A stretch of 50,605 nucleotides of DNA from Meridianimarinicoccus roseus (GTDB taxonomy: Bacteria; Pseudomonadota; Alphaproteobacteria; Rhodobacterales; Rhodobacteraceae), in NCBI RefSeq assembly GCF_003172915.1, contig NZ_QGKU01000010.1:1-50605 (forward strand), in the 5' to 3' direction. Both the position numbers and the translations under genes were made by a program. Below the pieces are notes generated by a model that saw nothing but the letters and a program-made list of their open reading frames with translations, was not told the origin of the DNA and did no database searches. This document shows positions 43,462 to 50,605 of the stretch, in pieces; the first letter of the stretch is position 1, and every line of letters begins with the position of its first letter.

Positions 43462-44232
43462 TCAAGCCGGGGCGGAATGTGACAGGAACTGCTGCAGCCG
43501 GGCGGATTTCGGCGCGCCGAACAGCGCGTCCGGCGGGCCTTCTTCCTCGATCCGGCCCTGATGCAGGAAGATCACGTGGCTCGACATGTCAGCGGCCATG
43601 CGCATGTCGTGGGTCACGATCATCATGGTGCGCCCCTCGGCGGCGAGATCCTTGATCACACGCACGACCTCCTGCTCAAGTTCGGGATCGAGCGCTGAGG
43701 TCGGTTCGTCGAAAAGCAGCGCCTGCGGTTCCATGCAAAGCGCCCGCGCGATGGCGGCACGCTGCTGCTGCCCGCCCGAAAGCTGCGCTGGATAGACGTC
43801 GCACTTGTCGCCGATCCCGACCTTGTCGAGCAGCCCTCGCGCGCGCGCCTCGACCGCGTCGCGGTCCTGCCGCAGGACGGTGACCGGCGCTTCCATGACG
43901 TTCTCGAGGATCGACATATGTGCCCACAGGTTGAACTGCTGAAACACCATCGACAGGTTGGTGCGCACGCGCAGCACCTGTCGTGCGTCGCCCGGCCGCC
44001 GGTCGTGACCGCTGCCCTTCCAGCGGATCGGCTCCCCGTTGAACAGGATCTCGCCCTGTTGGCTGTCCTCAAGCAGGTTGCAACACCGCAGCAGCGTGGA
44101 TTTTCCCGACCCGGACGAGCCGATCAGCGATACCACATGCCCCTTGTCCGCCGTGACCGACACGCCCTTGAGCACTTCGAGGGACCCATAGGATTTGTGG
44201 AGGTCGCGGATTTCGATGACAGGTGCGGGCAC
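43462..44232 (-). CDS. Polar amino acid ABC transporter, ATP-binding protein
   Basis: The 256-residue protein has all ATPase motifs: Walker A GSSGSGKST, Q-loop FQQFNLW, signature LSGGQQQRAAIARAL, Walker B LLFDEPTSALD and the switch VTHDM. It belongs to the HisP/GlnQ group. The start is GTG at 44232, chosen because GAGGAG lies five bases before it and because the preceding in-frame residues have no family match. It heads the eight-gene operon, with a 124-bp upstream gap that holds the likely promoter. Confidence 0.92.
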   Translation of the reverse strand: MPAPVIEIRDLHKSYGSLEVLKGVSVTADKGHVVSLIGSSGSGKSTLLRCCNLLEDSQQGEILFNGEPIRWKGSGHDRRPGDARQVLRVRTNLSMVFQQFNLWAHMSILENVMEAPVTVLRQDRDAVEARARGLLDKVGIGDKCDVYPAQLSGGQQQRAAIARALCMEPQALLFDEPTSALDPELEQEVVRVIKDLAAEGRTMMIVTHDMRMAADMSSHVIFLHQGRIEEEGPPDALFGAPKSARLQQFLSHSAPA

Positions 44233-44356
44233 GCGGACTCCTCGGTGCGGGACAGTGAGGAAATACTCTTTAAACTCCGCCGAATTGCAATGGCCCGCAG
44301 GCGTGACGTGGCGAAAAAACCGACACTTGCCCGACAAACCGGCACAGTCGCCGGGT

Positions 44357-44794
44357 TCAACGCTCTTCCACGGTGCGCCGCGCGATGTTGCTGTCGCGGT
44401 CGGTGATGCCCAAGAGGTTCGCCACCATCCGCATCAGGCTGTCCTCTTCGTCGTCGCGCTGCCCGTCGGCCAGCACAACCTGCCACAGTGCGGCGATCAC
44501 GGCGAGCCGGTCGTCATAGGGCACCGCGTCCTTGATCGCGCGGGTGAAGCGCACGGTGTCGGGCGCCTCGGTCTCCAGCGTCTCGGCGTCGCGTCGCAGC
44601 TTGCCCGCCTCGAATGGGCTGAGCGCATAGCGCGCCGCGAGGATCCGGTCGATGCGGTCGATCTCGATCTGGGCGTAATCGTCGTCCGACCGTGCGATGC
44701 GCACAAGCAGCGCGGCCAGCGCAAGGCGGGCATCGGTGTCGGGAAGCGGGGCGGGGTCTGGGGCCATCAGGCCCTGAAGCAGCTTCTGGAACAT
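44357..44794 (-). CDS. TerB-like (tellurite-resistance family) protein
   Basis: The 145-residue protein is all-helical and fits the TerB-like family: LALAALLVRIARSDDDYAQIEIDRIDRIL, then DRLAVIAALWQVVLADGQRDDEEDSLMRMVANLLGI. The two acidic helix-loop segments resemble metal-binding sites of TerB. No other ter genes are present, and the role is unknown. The start at 44794 is preferred over longer in-frame options because it lacks the arginine-rich extension. It diverges from the DJ-1-like gene across 184 bp. Confidence 0.85.
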   Translation of the reverse strand: MFQKLLQGLMAPDPAPLPDTDARLALAALLVRIARSDDDYAQIEIDRIDRILAARYALSPFEAGKLRRDAETLETEAPDTVRFTRAIKDAVPYDDRLAVIAALWQVVLADGQRDDEEDSLMRMVANLLGITDRDSNIARRTVEER

Positions 44795-44978
44795 TCTCCA
44801 GATGTAAGCGCGACGCGCAGCGGGGCCAAGGCCAAAACCCGCCCGCTGGCTGCGGGCCTGCCGCAGGGGCACCCGCTGGGCGGTGTTGCATGACGCGCCC
44901 GTGCGCATAGCTGGTGGGAACAAGCGGGCGGAACATACCGTTTCCGACCCGATCACGCCTGACTGGAAGGACCAGACC

Positions 44979-45686
44979 ATGACCCATTCCCACAAGATCC
45001 TCATCATCGCGACTTCGGCGCGCGACATGGGCAACGGGCAGGGTGAGACCGGCCTTTGGCTGGAGGAACTGACAACGCCCTACTACGCCTTTCTCGATGC
45101 GGGGGCGGAAGTGACCGTCGCGTCGATCAAGGGCGGCGAGATCCCGATCGACGCGCGCAGCCTGTCTGACGAGGACGAGAAGCCCGCTTCGGTCCGGCGC
45201 TATGAGGCGGACGAGACGTTTCAGCGCGCAATGAAGAGTTCGGCCTGTTTCTCGCGCCTGCCCGCGACCGAATACGATGCGATTTTCCTGCCCGGCGGGC
45301 ACGGCACGATGTTCGACTATCCCGACAGCCGCGCGCTGGCCGGTCTGGTGACCGAAACGCTGGAATCCGGGCGCGTCGTCGCTGCCGTATGCCACGGGCC
45401 GGCCGGGCTTATCTCGGCGTTGAACTCGGACGGAACTCCGGTGGTGCAGGGCCGTCGCGTGACCGGCTTCACCGACACCGAGGAAAAGGCCGTCGGGCTG
45501 GACGGCGCGGTTCCTTTCCTTCTGGAAACGCGCCTGCGCGAGTTGGGCGCGGATTTCGTCAAGGCCGATGACTTTGCGGTGCACGCCGTGCGGGACAGCA
45601 CGCTGGTGACCGGGCAGAACCCCGCATCGGCTGGCCGCGCCGCCGAACTGGTGATGGAGGTGCTGGCCGAACGGGTCAGCGCCTGA
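44979..45686 (+). CDS. DJ-1/PfpI-family protein (Hsp31/glyoxalase III-like)
   Basis: The 235-residue protein has the DJ-1/PfpI fold with the nucleophile C138 in AAVCHGPAG, H139 beside it, E23 in QGETGLWLEE and the substrate loop FLPGGHGTMFD. Relatives act as glutathione-independent glyoxalases, chaperones or deglycases. It has no signal peptide. GGAAGGA about ten bases before the ATG at 44979 decides the start over a 32-residue extension. It converges on the antiporter gene. Confidence 0.88.
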   Translation: MTHSHKILIIATSARDMGNGQGETGLWLEELTTPYYAFLDAGAEVTVASIKGGEIPIDARSLSDEDEKPASVRRYEADETFQRAMKSSACFSRLPATEYDAIFLPGGHGTMFDYPDSRALAGLVTETLESGRVVAAVCHGPAGLISALNSDGTPVVQGRRVTGFTDTEEKAVGLDGAVPFLLETRLRELGADFVKADDFAVHAVRDSTLVTGQNPASAGRAAELVMEVLAERVSA

Positions 45687-45747
45687 TCTTGCTGCTGCGG
45701 TGCGGGCAAGGGCACGGGGTTCGGCCCGCGTCCGCGCCGCGGCGCTC

Positions 45748-46710
45748 TCAAAGGTTGACGACCTGAACTGCGAGATACGCGCCGTAGAGCGTCAGCAGCA
45801 CCGCGCCCTCTCGCCGCCCGATGCGCCAGCCTGTGCGCGCAACCAGCAGGATCGCAGCCGTCGCGGCCAGCATCGCCCAGCCGTCGACGGCGGCGATGCG
45901 CGTCGGCACCTCCATCGGCCGCAGCAGAGCGGTGACGCCGAGGATGCCTAGAATGTTGAAGATGTTGCTTCCGATCACGTTGCCGAGCGCGATGTCGCTT
46001 TGCCCGCGGCGCGCGGCGACGGCCGATGTCACCAGTTCCGGAAGCGACGTGCCCACCGCCACGATCGTCAGTCCGATCACCGCCTCGGGCACCGAAAGCG
46101 CCGTCGCCAGCCCGATCGCGCCGTCCACCAGAAGTCCCGCCGACAGGATCGTCACAACGATGCCGCCGACCAGTCCAACGGTGTCGCGCCAGGCGGGGGT
46201 TGCAGGCGCGGACGCGGGCAATTGTGCCGCTTCGGCCTCGTAGAGCGCGCGGGCGGCGCTGGCGCTCCTGCGCTCGACCCGCAAGGTGCCCAGCGCATAG
46301 ACTACCAGCGCCGCCAGCAGCACCGCGCCTGCAACGCGCCCGATTTCGCCCCACAGCAGCAGCGCCACCGCCGCCAGCGTAACGGCGGCCAGCACGCTGC
46401 CGTCGCGGCGGAACGCGGCCGGTGTGATGGCGATGGGCAGGATTACCGCGGCGATCCCCAGGATCAGGAGCGCGTTGGCGATGTTGCTGCCCACGACGTT
46501 GCCCACGGCGATCCCGGGCGCGCCTGCGAAGGCAGCCTGCACGCTGGTGACCAGTTCCGGGGTCGAGGTGCCAAAGCCGACGAGGGTCAGCCCGATCACC
46601 ATCGGAGGCACGCCGAGGCGCTGAGCCAGCGCCGCCGCGCCCTGGACCAGCAGGTTGCCGCCAAGAAGAAGGCCGGCGAAACCGGCCAGGATGAAGAGAA
46701 CGTCGAACAT
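45748..46710 (-). CDS. Calcium/sodium antiporter, CaCA family (YrbG-like)
   Basis: The 320-residue protein has ten predicted membrane segments in two inverted halves. Each half carries an alpha-repeat: GFGTSTPELVTS with GNVVGSNIANALLILG in the first, and AVGTSLPELVTS with GNVIGSNIFNILGILG in the second. These acidic residues bind the exchanged cation. Members move Ca2+ or other cations against Na+ or K+. It is flanked by the convergent DJ-1-like gene and the TRAP operon, and it probably stands alone. Confidence 0.92.
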   Translation of the reverse strand: MFDVLFILAGFAGLLLGGNLLVQGAAALAQRLGVPPMVIGLTLVGFGTSTPELVTSVQAAFAGAPGIAVGNVVGSNIANALLILGIAAVILPIAITPAAFRRDGSVLAAVTLAAVALLLWGEIGRVAGAVLLAALVVYALGTLRVERRSASAARALYEAEAAQLPASAPATPAWRDTVGLVGGIVVTILSAGLLVDGAIGLATALSVPEAVIGLTIVAVGTSLPELVTSAVAARRGQSDIALGNVIGSNIFNILGILGVTALLRPMEVPTRIAAVDGWAMLAATAAILLVARTGWRIGRREGAVLLTLYGAYLAVQVVNL

Positions 46711-46832
46711 GGGGATGCTGCACCTCCGGCTGCCGCCCGGTAGCTCGCGCGGGACGCGGCGGCGCAGAGGGCGCGATGGGTCAGATCGTGCGCGTCGCGC
46801 GCGCTTTCAAGGGCTTCGGTCCGTAACCCCGC

Positions 46833-46865
46833 GGCAGGCCGGATGCGCGCTGCGCCCGGCCTGCC
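46833..46865 (-). terminator. Stem-loop after the TRAP permease gene
   Basis: GGCAGGCCGG and CCGGCCTGCC are perfect 10-bp arms around a 13-base loop. It lies 28 bp past the TRAP stop and within the 183-bp gap before the antiporter start. No clear T-run follows on the minus strand, so termination strength is uncertain. The rest of the gap has no gene. Confidence 0.55.
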
Positions 46866-46893
46866 TGGTGTCATCTCTGGATTATTACAGTTT

Positions 46894-49218
46894 TCAGTCT
46901 GCGCCTTTGACGTTGAGTTTTGCGTCTGGGTTTGGGTGGATTGTTTTTTGTATTGTCCAGGCGGCTGCGATGGTTGCGAGGCCTATGATGTCCGTGACGA
47001 GGCCGCCTTCGATCATGGTGAGTGCGGCGAGCAGGAGGCCTGCGCGGATGAACCACGCTGTGCGTCCGCCCATGAACCACCCCTGCACGCCGGCCGACAG
47101 CAGGAACACGCCGACGGTTGCCGTGGCGCCTGCGCGGATCACCTCGAACCAGGTTCCCTCCATCAGCAGCGCGCCGTTGTAGAAGAACATGAAGGGCACG
47201 ATGAAGGCGGCGATGCCGATCTTGAACGAGGCGACGGAGGTTTCCATCGGGTTGGCGCCGGAGATGCCGGCCGCGGCGTAGCTTGCGAGCGCGACGGGCG
47301 GCGTGATGGCGGAGAGCACGGCGAAGTAGAACACGAAGAAATGCGCGGTCAGCTGCGGGATGCCAAGCTCCACGAGGCCGGGCGCGACCACGGAGGCGGC
47401 GACGGCGTAGGCGGCGGTGGTGGGCATGCCCATGCCGAGCAGGATGGAGATGCACATGGCGAAGAACAGCGCCAGGAACTGACTGACGCCCGCGAGGCCG
47501 AGCAGCAGGTTGGAGAAGCGCGCGCCGACGCCGGTCAGGCTGATGACGCCGACGATGATGCCCGCGCAGGCGCACACGGCGATGATCTGGATCGACATGA
47601 CGCCCGCGATCTCGAACGCCTTGAGGGTGGAGCGCGGCCCCATCCGGTAGGGGGTGAGCCAAGAGACGACGGCGGCCGAGAGCGTGGCGTATGTGCCCGC
47701 GCGGATGACGGAGTATCCCATGAACAGCGCGGCGATCAGGATGAGGATGGGCAGGAACAGGAAGACCCGGCGCATCATGGTGGAGAGTTTCGGGATCTCG
47801 TCGGCGTTCATGCCGCGCATGCCGAGCTTGGCGGCCTCGAAGTCGACCATGAAGAAGACCGACACGAAGTAGAGCACGGCGGGGATGATGGCGGCGATGG
47901 CGATCTCGGTATAGGGGATGCCGGTGATCTCGGCCATGATGAAGGCGCCCGCGCCCATGATCGGGGGCATGATCTGCCCGCCGGTCGAGGCGGCGGCCTC
48001 GACGGCGCCCGCGGTCTTCTTGTGGTATCCGACCTTCTTCATGAGCGGGATGGTGAGCGAGCCGGTGGCGACGACGTTGCCCGCGGAGGTGCCGTTGATC
48101 ATGCCCATCAGGCCGGAGGCGAAGATGGCGACCTTGGCGGGTCCGCCGCGGGTGCGGCCTGCGGCGGCGAAGGCGAAGTTGACGAAGTAGTCGCCGACCT
48201 TGCTGGCCTGCAGGAAGGCGGCGAAGATGATGAACAGGATGATGTAGGTCGAGGACACGGCGGTTGTCGGCCCGAGGATGCCGGCATCGGTGTAGACCTG
48301 GCTGAAGAAGCGCTGCCAGCTGATCGCGGGGGAGTTCAGGAAGCCCGGCAGGTACTGGCCCGCGAACACGTAGGCCAGGAACACGCCCGCGATGATGACG
48401 AGCGCGAGGCCCGCGACGCGGCGTGTCAGTTCCATGATCAGCGCGGTGCCCGCGACGGCGGCGATGGAGATGCCGATCGGCGCGAAGGGGGTGCCGGTGG
48501 AGTTGCGCATCAGCGTGCCGTAGATGGTGATCAGGTAGGCGGCGACGGCGACGGCGCAGATGCCGAGCACGATGTCGGGCGCGGCGAGGCGCGCGCGCGG
48601 GGCGCTGTGGGCCCAGGACAGGCCGATGGCCCCTGCGGTGGCGAGCAGCAGCGGCACGCCGAAGAGCCATGTCTCGCGGAACTTGATGGTGGCGTCCATG
48701 CCGTTCCACATGGCGCCGCCTTCGATCAGCAGGGCGAACCAGATCGCCGTGCCGAGCGCGAGCAGCGCCGGGACGGCGAGCGCGATGGCGGCGGTGTGCA
48801 GCGCGGGCCGGGCCGGTGTGCCGGGCGCGTCCGCGTCGCCGGGGAAGTCGGCGGCGGCGTACATCAGGAAGCCCAGCACCAGCGCGCCGGCGACATGGAC
48901 GATGCGGAAGTTCCAGGTTTCCATCGGGAATTGCGGCAGGAAGGGCAGCTCGATCCCGGTCAGGGCCGAGATCGACAGCCCGTTCAGCGCGGCCATGTGG
49001 AACATCGCGTAGAGCGTGGCGAGGGCGGCCATGGCCCAGAAGGTCGATCCCTCGAAGATGCGGCGGTTGGCCTCGACGGCTTCGTCGTCGACGCCGTCGG
49101 CGATCATGTGCTCGTCGGTCTGCGCGGCGGCGTCGCCGCGGCCGCTATCGGCGGGGGCGCGGCAGGGCCGGGTGCGGGCTCCGGGGGAAAACGGGTCGTG
49201 ACGGGCGGGGGGGTGCAT
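46894..49218 (-). CDS. TRAP transporter, fused 4TM/12TM permease (TAXI type)
   Basis: The 774-residue protein joins the small (DctQ-like) and large (DctM-like) TRAP subunits in one chain, as is usual with TAXI binding proteins. The N-terminal third has the small-subunit segments (AALATLYAMFHMAALNGLSI through IGLSWAH). The rest has the large-subunit signatures FASGLMGMINGTSAGNVVATGSLTIPLMKKVGY, EAAASTGGQIMPPIMGAGAFIMAE and LGMGMPTTAAYAVAASVVAPGLVELGIPQL. The start at 49218 has GGAGG about ten bases before it; the exact start is uncertain because the N-terminus is proline- and arginine-rich. The solute is unknown. Confidence 0.88.
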   Translation of the reverse strand: MHPPARHDPFSPGARTRPCRAPADSGRGDAAAQTDEHMIADGVDDEAVEANRRIFEGSTFWAMAALATLYAMFHMAALNGLSISALTGIELPFLPQFPMETWNFRIVHVAGALVLGFLMYAAADFPGDADAPGTPARPALHTAAIALAVPALLALGTAIWFALLIEGGAMWNGMDATIKFRETWLFGVPLLLATAGAIGLSWAHSAPRARLAAPDIVLGICAVAVAAYLITIYGTLMRNSTGTPFAPIGISIAAVAGTALIMELTRRVAGLALVIIAGVFLAYVFAGQYLPGFLNSPAISWQRFFSQVYTDAGILGPTTAVSSTYIILFIIFAAFLQASKVGDYFVNFAFAAAGRTRGGPAKVAIFASGLMGMINGTSAGNVVATGSLTIPLMKKVGYHKKTAGAVEAAASTGGQIMPPIMGAGAFIMAEITGIPYTEIAIAAIIPAVLYFVSVFFMVDFEAAKLGMRGMNADEIPKLSTMMRRVFLFLPILILIAALFMGYSVIRAGTYATLSAAVVSWLTPYRMGPRSTLKAFEIAGVMSIQIIAVCACAGIIVGVISLTGVGARFSNLLLGLAGVSQFLALFFAMCISILLGMGMPTTAAYAVAASVVAPGLVELGIPQLTAHFFVFYFAVLSAITPPVALASYAAAGISGANPMETSVASFKIGIAAFIVPFMFFYNGALLMEGTWFEVIRAGATATVGVFLLSAGVQGWFMGGRTAWFIRAGLLLAALTMIEGGLVTDIIGLATIAAAWTIQKTIHPNPDAKLNVKGAD

Positions 49219-49640
49219 CGGCGGTGGTCCTCCGGTGGGGTCCGGGTCCGCGCGGGCCGGACGGGCCGGGCGCATGGCGGGTTCGGGCGGAAATGGGGGA
49301 AGTGACGGGGTGAAGGCGGGTTGGCGTGGCGGGGAGGGCCGGGCCGGTGTGCCGGTCTGGCCGGGGGCGGGTCGGCCCCCATGCGTCCGCCGCGGCCTGC
49401 CCCCCTGTCTTCGCGGGGGGCTGCGCGGGTCTGTGCCGGGGCCATCGATGGCCGATCGGGGCCCGGTTGGCGCCCGGTCGGGCAGGGGGCGCCGCGATCC
49501 TGTTCGCGCCCCGTGCGAGAGGTCCGTCCTAAGAAGACCGTGCAGGGAGCCCGTGCGGAGCCGGTGCGGGATCCCGTCCGGGGCCGGGCCCGCCCCGCAA
49601 GCGCCCGGCACGGGGCCGGACGCGCGGGGCGGGGGCTGGC
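49219..49640. other. 422-bp very GC-rich spacer between TAXI protein and TRAP permease genes
   Basis: No gene is supported here. The plus strand is rich in G-runs (GGGGG at 49295, GGGG at 49307, GGG at 49318, GGGG at 49331). Inverted repeats include GCCCCCC and GGGGGGC at 49399-49421 with a TGTCTTCGC loop, and the palindrome GGCCATCGATGGCC at 49440-49453. These could slow transcription or set the ratio between the abundant binding protein and the permease. Open frames across it in several phases look like by-products of base composition. Confidence 0.5.
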
Positions 49641-50605
49641 TTACTGGCCGTAGATCATGTCGGCCGGGATATCGGCCCCCGCGTTCTCGGCGAACCATTC
49701 GGCGGCGCCGGGATGCCAGGGCATGACCTTGTTCTTGTCCCAGTTCGAGGGCACGGTGGACCGCGCGGCGCGGTGGATGCCCACCATCCGCTCGTTGTCC
49801 GACATCACCACGTCCACGACCGCCTTCACGAAGCTGGCGGGCAGGTCGCAGTTGGCGATGGCGAAGTTCCACATCGACACCGACCGCGCCGGCGCCTCGA
49901 GCGTGGTGTAGGTGTTCGCCGCGATCTCGAACTCGGACACCGGGAAGGCCTCCATGATCGTGGCCTGCTCGGCCTCGGTGAACTCGATGATATTCACGTC
50001 GGTCTGCACTTCAAGCTGGCTGACGGCCGGCACGGGCACGCCCGCGGCGAAGGCGATCACGTCCAGCAGACCGTCCTGCAACTGGCCGCCAAGGTCCGAC
50101 CAGCCGCCGTTGCGCCGCTCGAAATTGACGCCCAGCGTTTCCATCATGCGCGGGAAATACGTGTCCGAGGTCGACCCCGCGGGCCCGAAGCCGATCCGCG
50201 CGCCGTCCGGGATCTCGGAGATCGAGGTGATCCCGCTGCTCGACAGCGCGGTCACGCTGAACGGGGTCTGGTACATCGGGAACATCGCGCAGGCCTTGTC
50301 CATCGCCAGGCCCGGCGCGATCGGGTTGGTGCCCGCGAGGCTCTCGGCGGCCGGGCCCATCGTGGTCATCCCGAAGGCCGCGTCGCCGGTGTGCACCAGC
50401 GCCATGTTCTGCATCGGGCCGCCCGTCACCTCGCCGCCGCCCGAAAGGCCAAGCTCGTCCGCGACAAGGTTCGCCCAGCCCGAGCCATAGGCGAAATACG
50501 TCCCGCCCTGCGACGCCGTGCCAACCGTGAACGACGCAGGCCAACCAGACCGATCCTCCTGAGCACCGCAAACACCAGCAGCAAGCGCCGCTATACCAAA
50601 TGTCA
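49641..50605 (-). CDS. TAXI-family TRAP transporter solute-binding protein (5' end beyond window)
   Basis: The frame is open from the window edge to the stop at 49641 and gives about 321 residues. It begins inside a signal peptide (GIAALAAGVCGAQ). The mature protein starts near SFTVGTASQGGTYFAYGSGWANLV, then shows TGGPMQNMALVHTGDAAFGMTT, GFGPAGSTSDTYFPRM and NGGWSDLGGQLQDGLLD, all typical of the TAXI branch. It captures a solute in the periplasm and delivers it to the fused permease encoded next. The GTG at 50429 is internal to the family domain and is not the start. Confidence 0.9.
   Translation of the reverse strand, partial: TFGIAALAAGVCGAQEDRSGWPASFTVGTASQGGTYFAYGSGWANLVADELGLSGGGEVTGGPMQNMALVHTGDAAFGMTTMGPAAESLAGTNPIAPGLAMDKACAMFPMYQTPFSVTALSSSGITSISEIPDGARIGFGPAGSTSDTYFPRMMETLGVNFERRNGGWSDLGGQLQDGLLDVIAFAAGVPVPAVSQLEVQTDVNIIEFTEAEQATIMEAFPVSEFEIAANTYTTLEAPARSVSMWNFAIANCDLPASFVKAVVDVVMSDNERMVGIHRAARSTVPSNWDKNKVMPWHPGAAEWFAENAGADIPADMIYGQ

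Noticed and set aside
46843-49305. An 820-codon open frame on the plus strand across the TRAP permease gene
   Set aside because: The translation is low-complexity and rich in Gly, Asp, Glu, His and Arg with no family features. The minus strand encodes a clear fused TRAP permease.
49641-50429. TAXI binding protein starting at GTG 50429
   Set aside because: The frame stays open past that GTG to the window edge and encodes a signal peptide end and the TVGTASQGGTYF segment, so the true start lies beyond the window.

Overview
The window is a GC-rich stretch of an alphaproteobacterial chromosome, most likely from a Rhodobacteraceae (roseobacter-group) organism. The inference rests on four things: a complete polyhydroxybutyrate (PHB) cluster with a PhaR repressor, a DddL-type DMSP lyase, MarR and IalB proteins of alphaproteobacterial type, and a fused TRAP-TAXI transporter. 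No database could be searched, so the placement is by recognition of protein families. About 52 genes are supported, packed densely on both strands. No rRNA, tRNA or CRISPR array was recognised. Both edges cut genes: an IS5-family transposase on the left and a TAXI binding protein on the right.

Region 1 (1-17.3 kb) is mostly housekeeping. It holds an IS5 end beside dusA and a dioxygenase-like gene coupled to dusA. Then come ccmI-ruvX-DUF1289 (overlapping stops and starts), sodB, tpiA, erpA, a DUF3307 membrane protein, sufT with an acetyltransferase, and a RimB-RimK fusion. These are followed by tgt, an IalB-like protein, lon, gloA, a MarR regulator, an XRE-sdhE pair and aspartate aminotransferase.

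Region 2 (17.3-29.0 kb) begins with a tight three-gene run: an outer-membrane-like protein, dddL and a MATE exporter. This looks like a DMSP cleavage unit with its own transport proteins. It continues with parE, a small unknown gene preceded by PhaR-like sites, csp, an ArsC-like protein and thrS. An ArsR-AHSA1 fusion regulator then diverges from a translationally coupled operon of two alpha/beta hydrolases and a methyltransferase.

Region 3 (29.0-33.6 kb) is the PHB locus. phaZ (depolymerase) diverges from phaC (synthase), followed by phaP (phasin) and phaR (repressor). TGC-rich PhaR-type operators sit on the phaP promoter.

Region 4 (33.6-44.3 kb) has a LysR regulator and a DegT/DnrJ-type aminotransferase whose 3' ends overlap. 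Beyond them lies an eight-gene operon on the minus strand: a complete polar-amino-acid-type ABC importer, two glutamine-synthetase-like ligases, a class I glutamine amidotransferase and an FAD amine oxidase. It resembles the gamma-glutamyl-putrescine (Puu) route but has a second ligase, an amino-acid-type importer and no visible aldehyde dehydrogenase. Its substrate may therefore not be putrescine.

Region 5 (44.3-50.6 kb) holds TerB-like and DJ-1/PfpI proteins, a Ca/Na antiporter, a fused TRAP 4TM/12TM permease, an unusually GC-rich 422-bp spacer and the TAXI binding protein.

The best candidates for undescribed systems are the barrel-dddL-MATE unit, the ArsR-AHSA1 / double-hydrolase / methyltransferase locus next to the PHB genes, and the two-ligase gamma-glutamylation operon. 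Several strong palindromes also deserve attention: upstream of dusA, over the MarR start, and in front of the DUF3307 gene.
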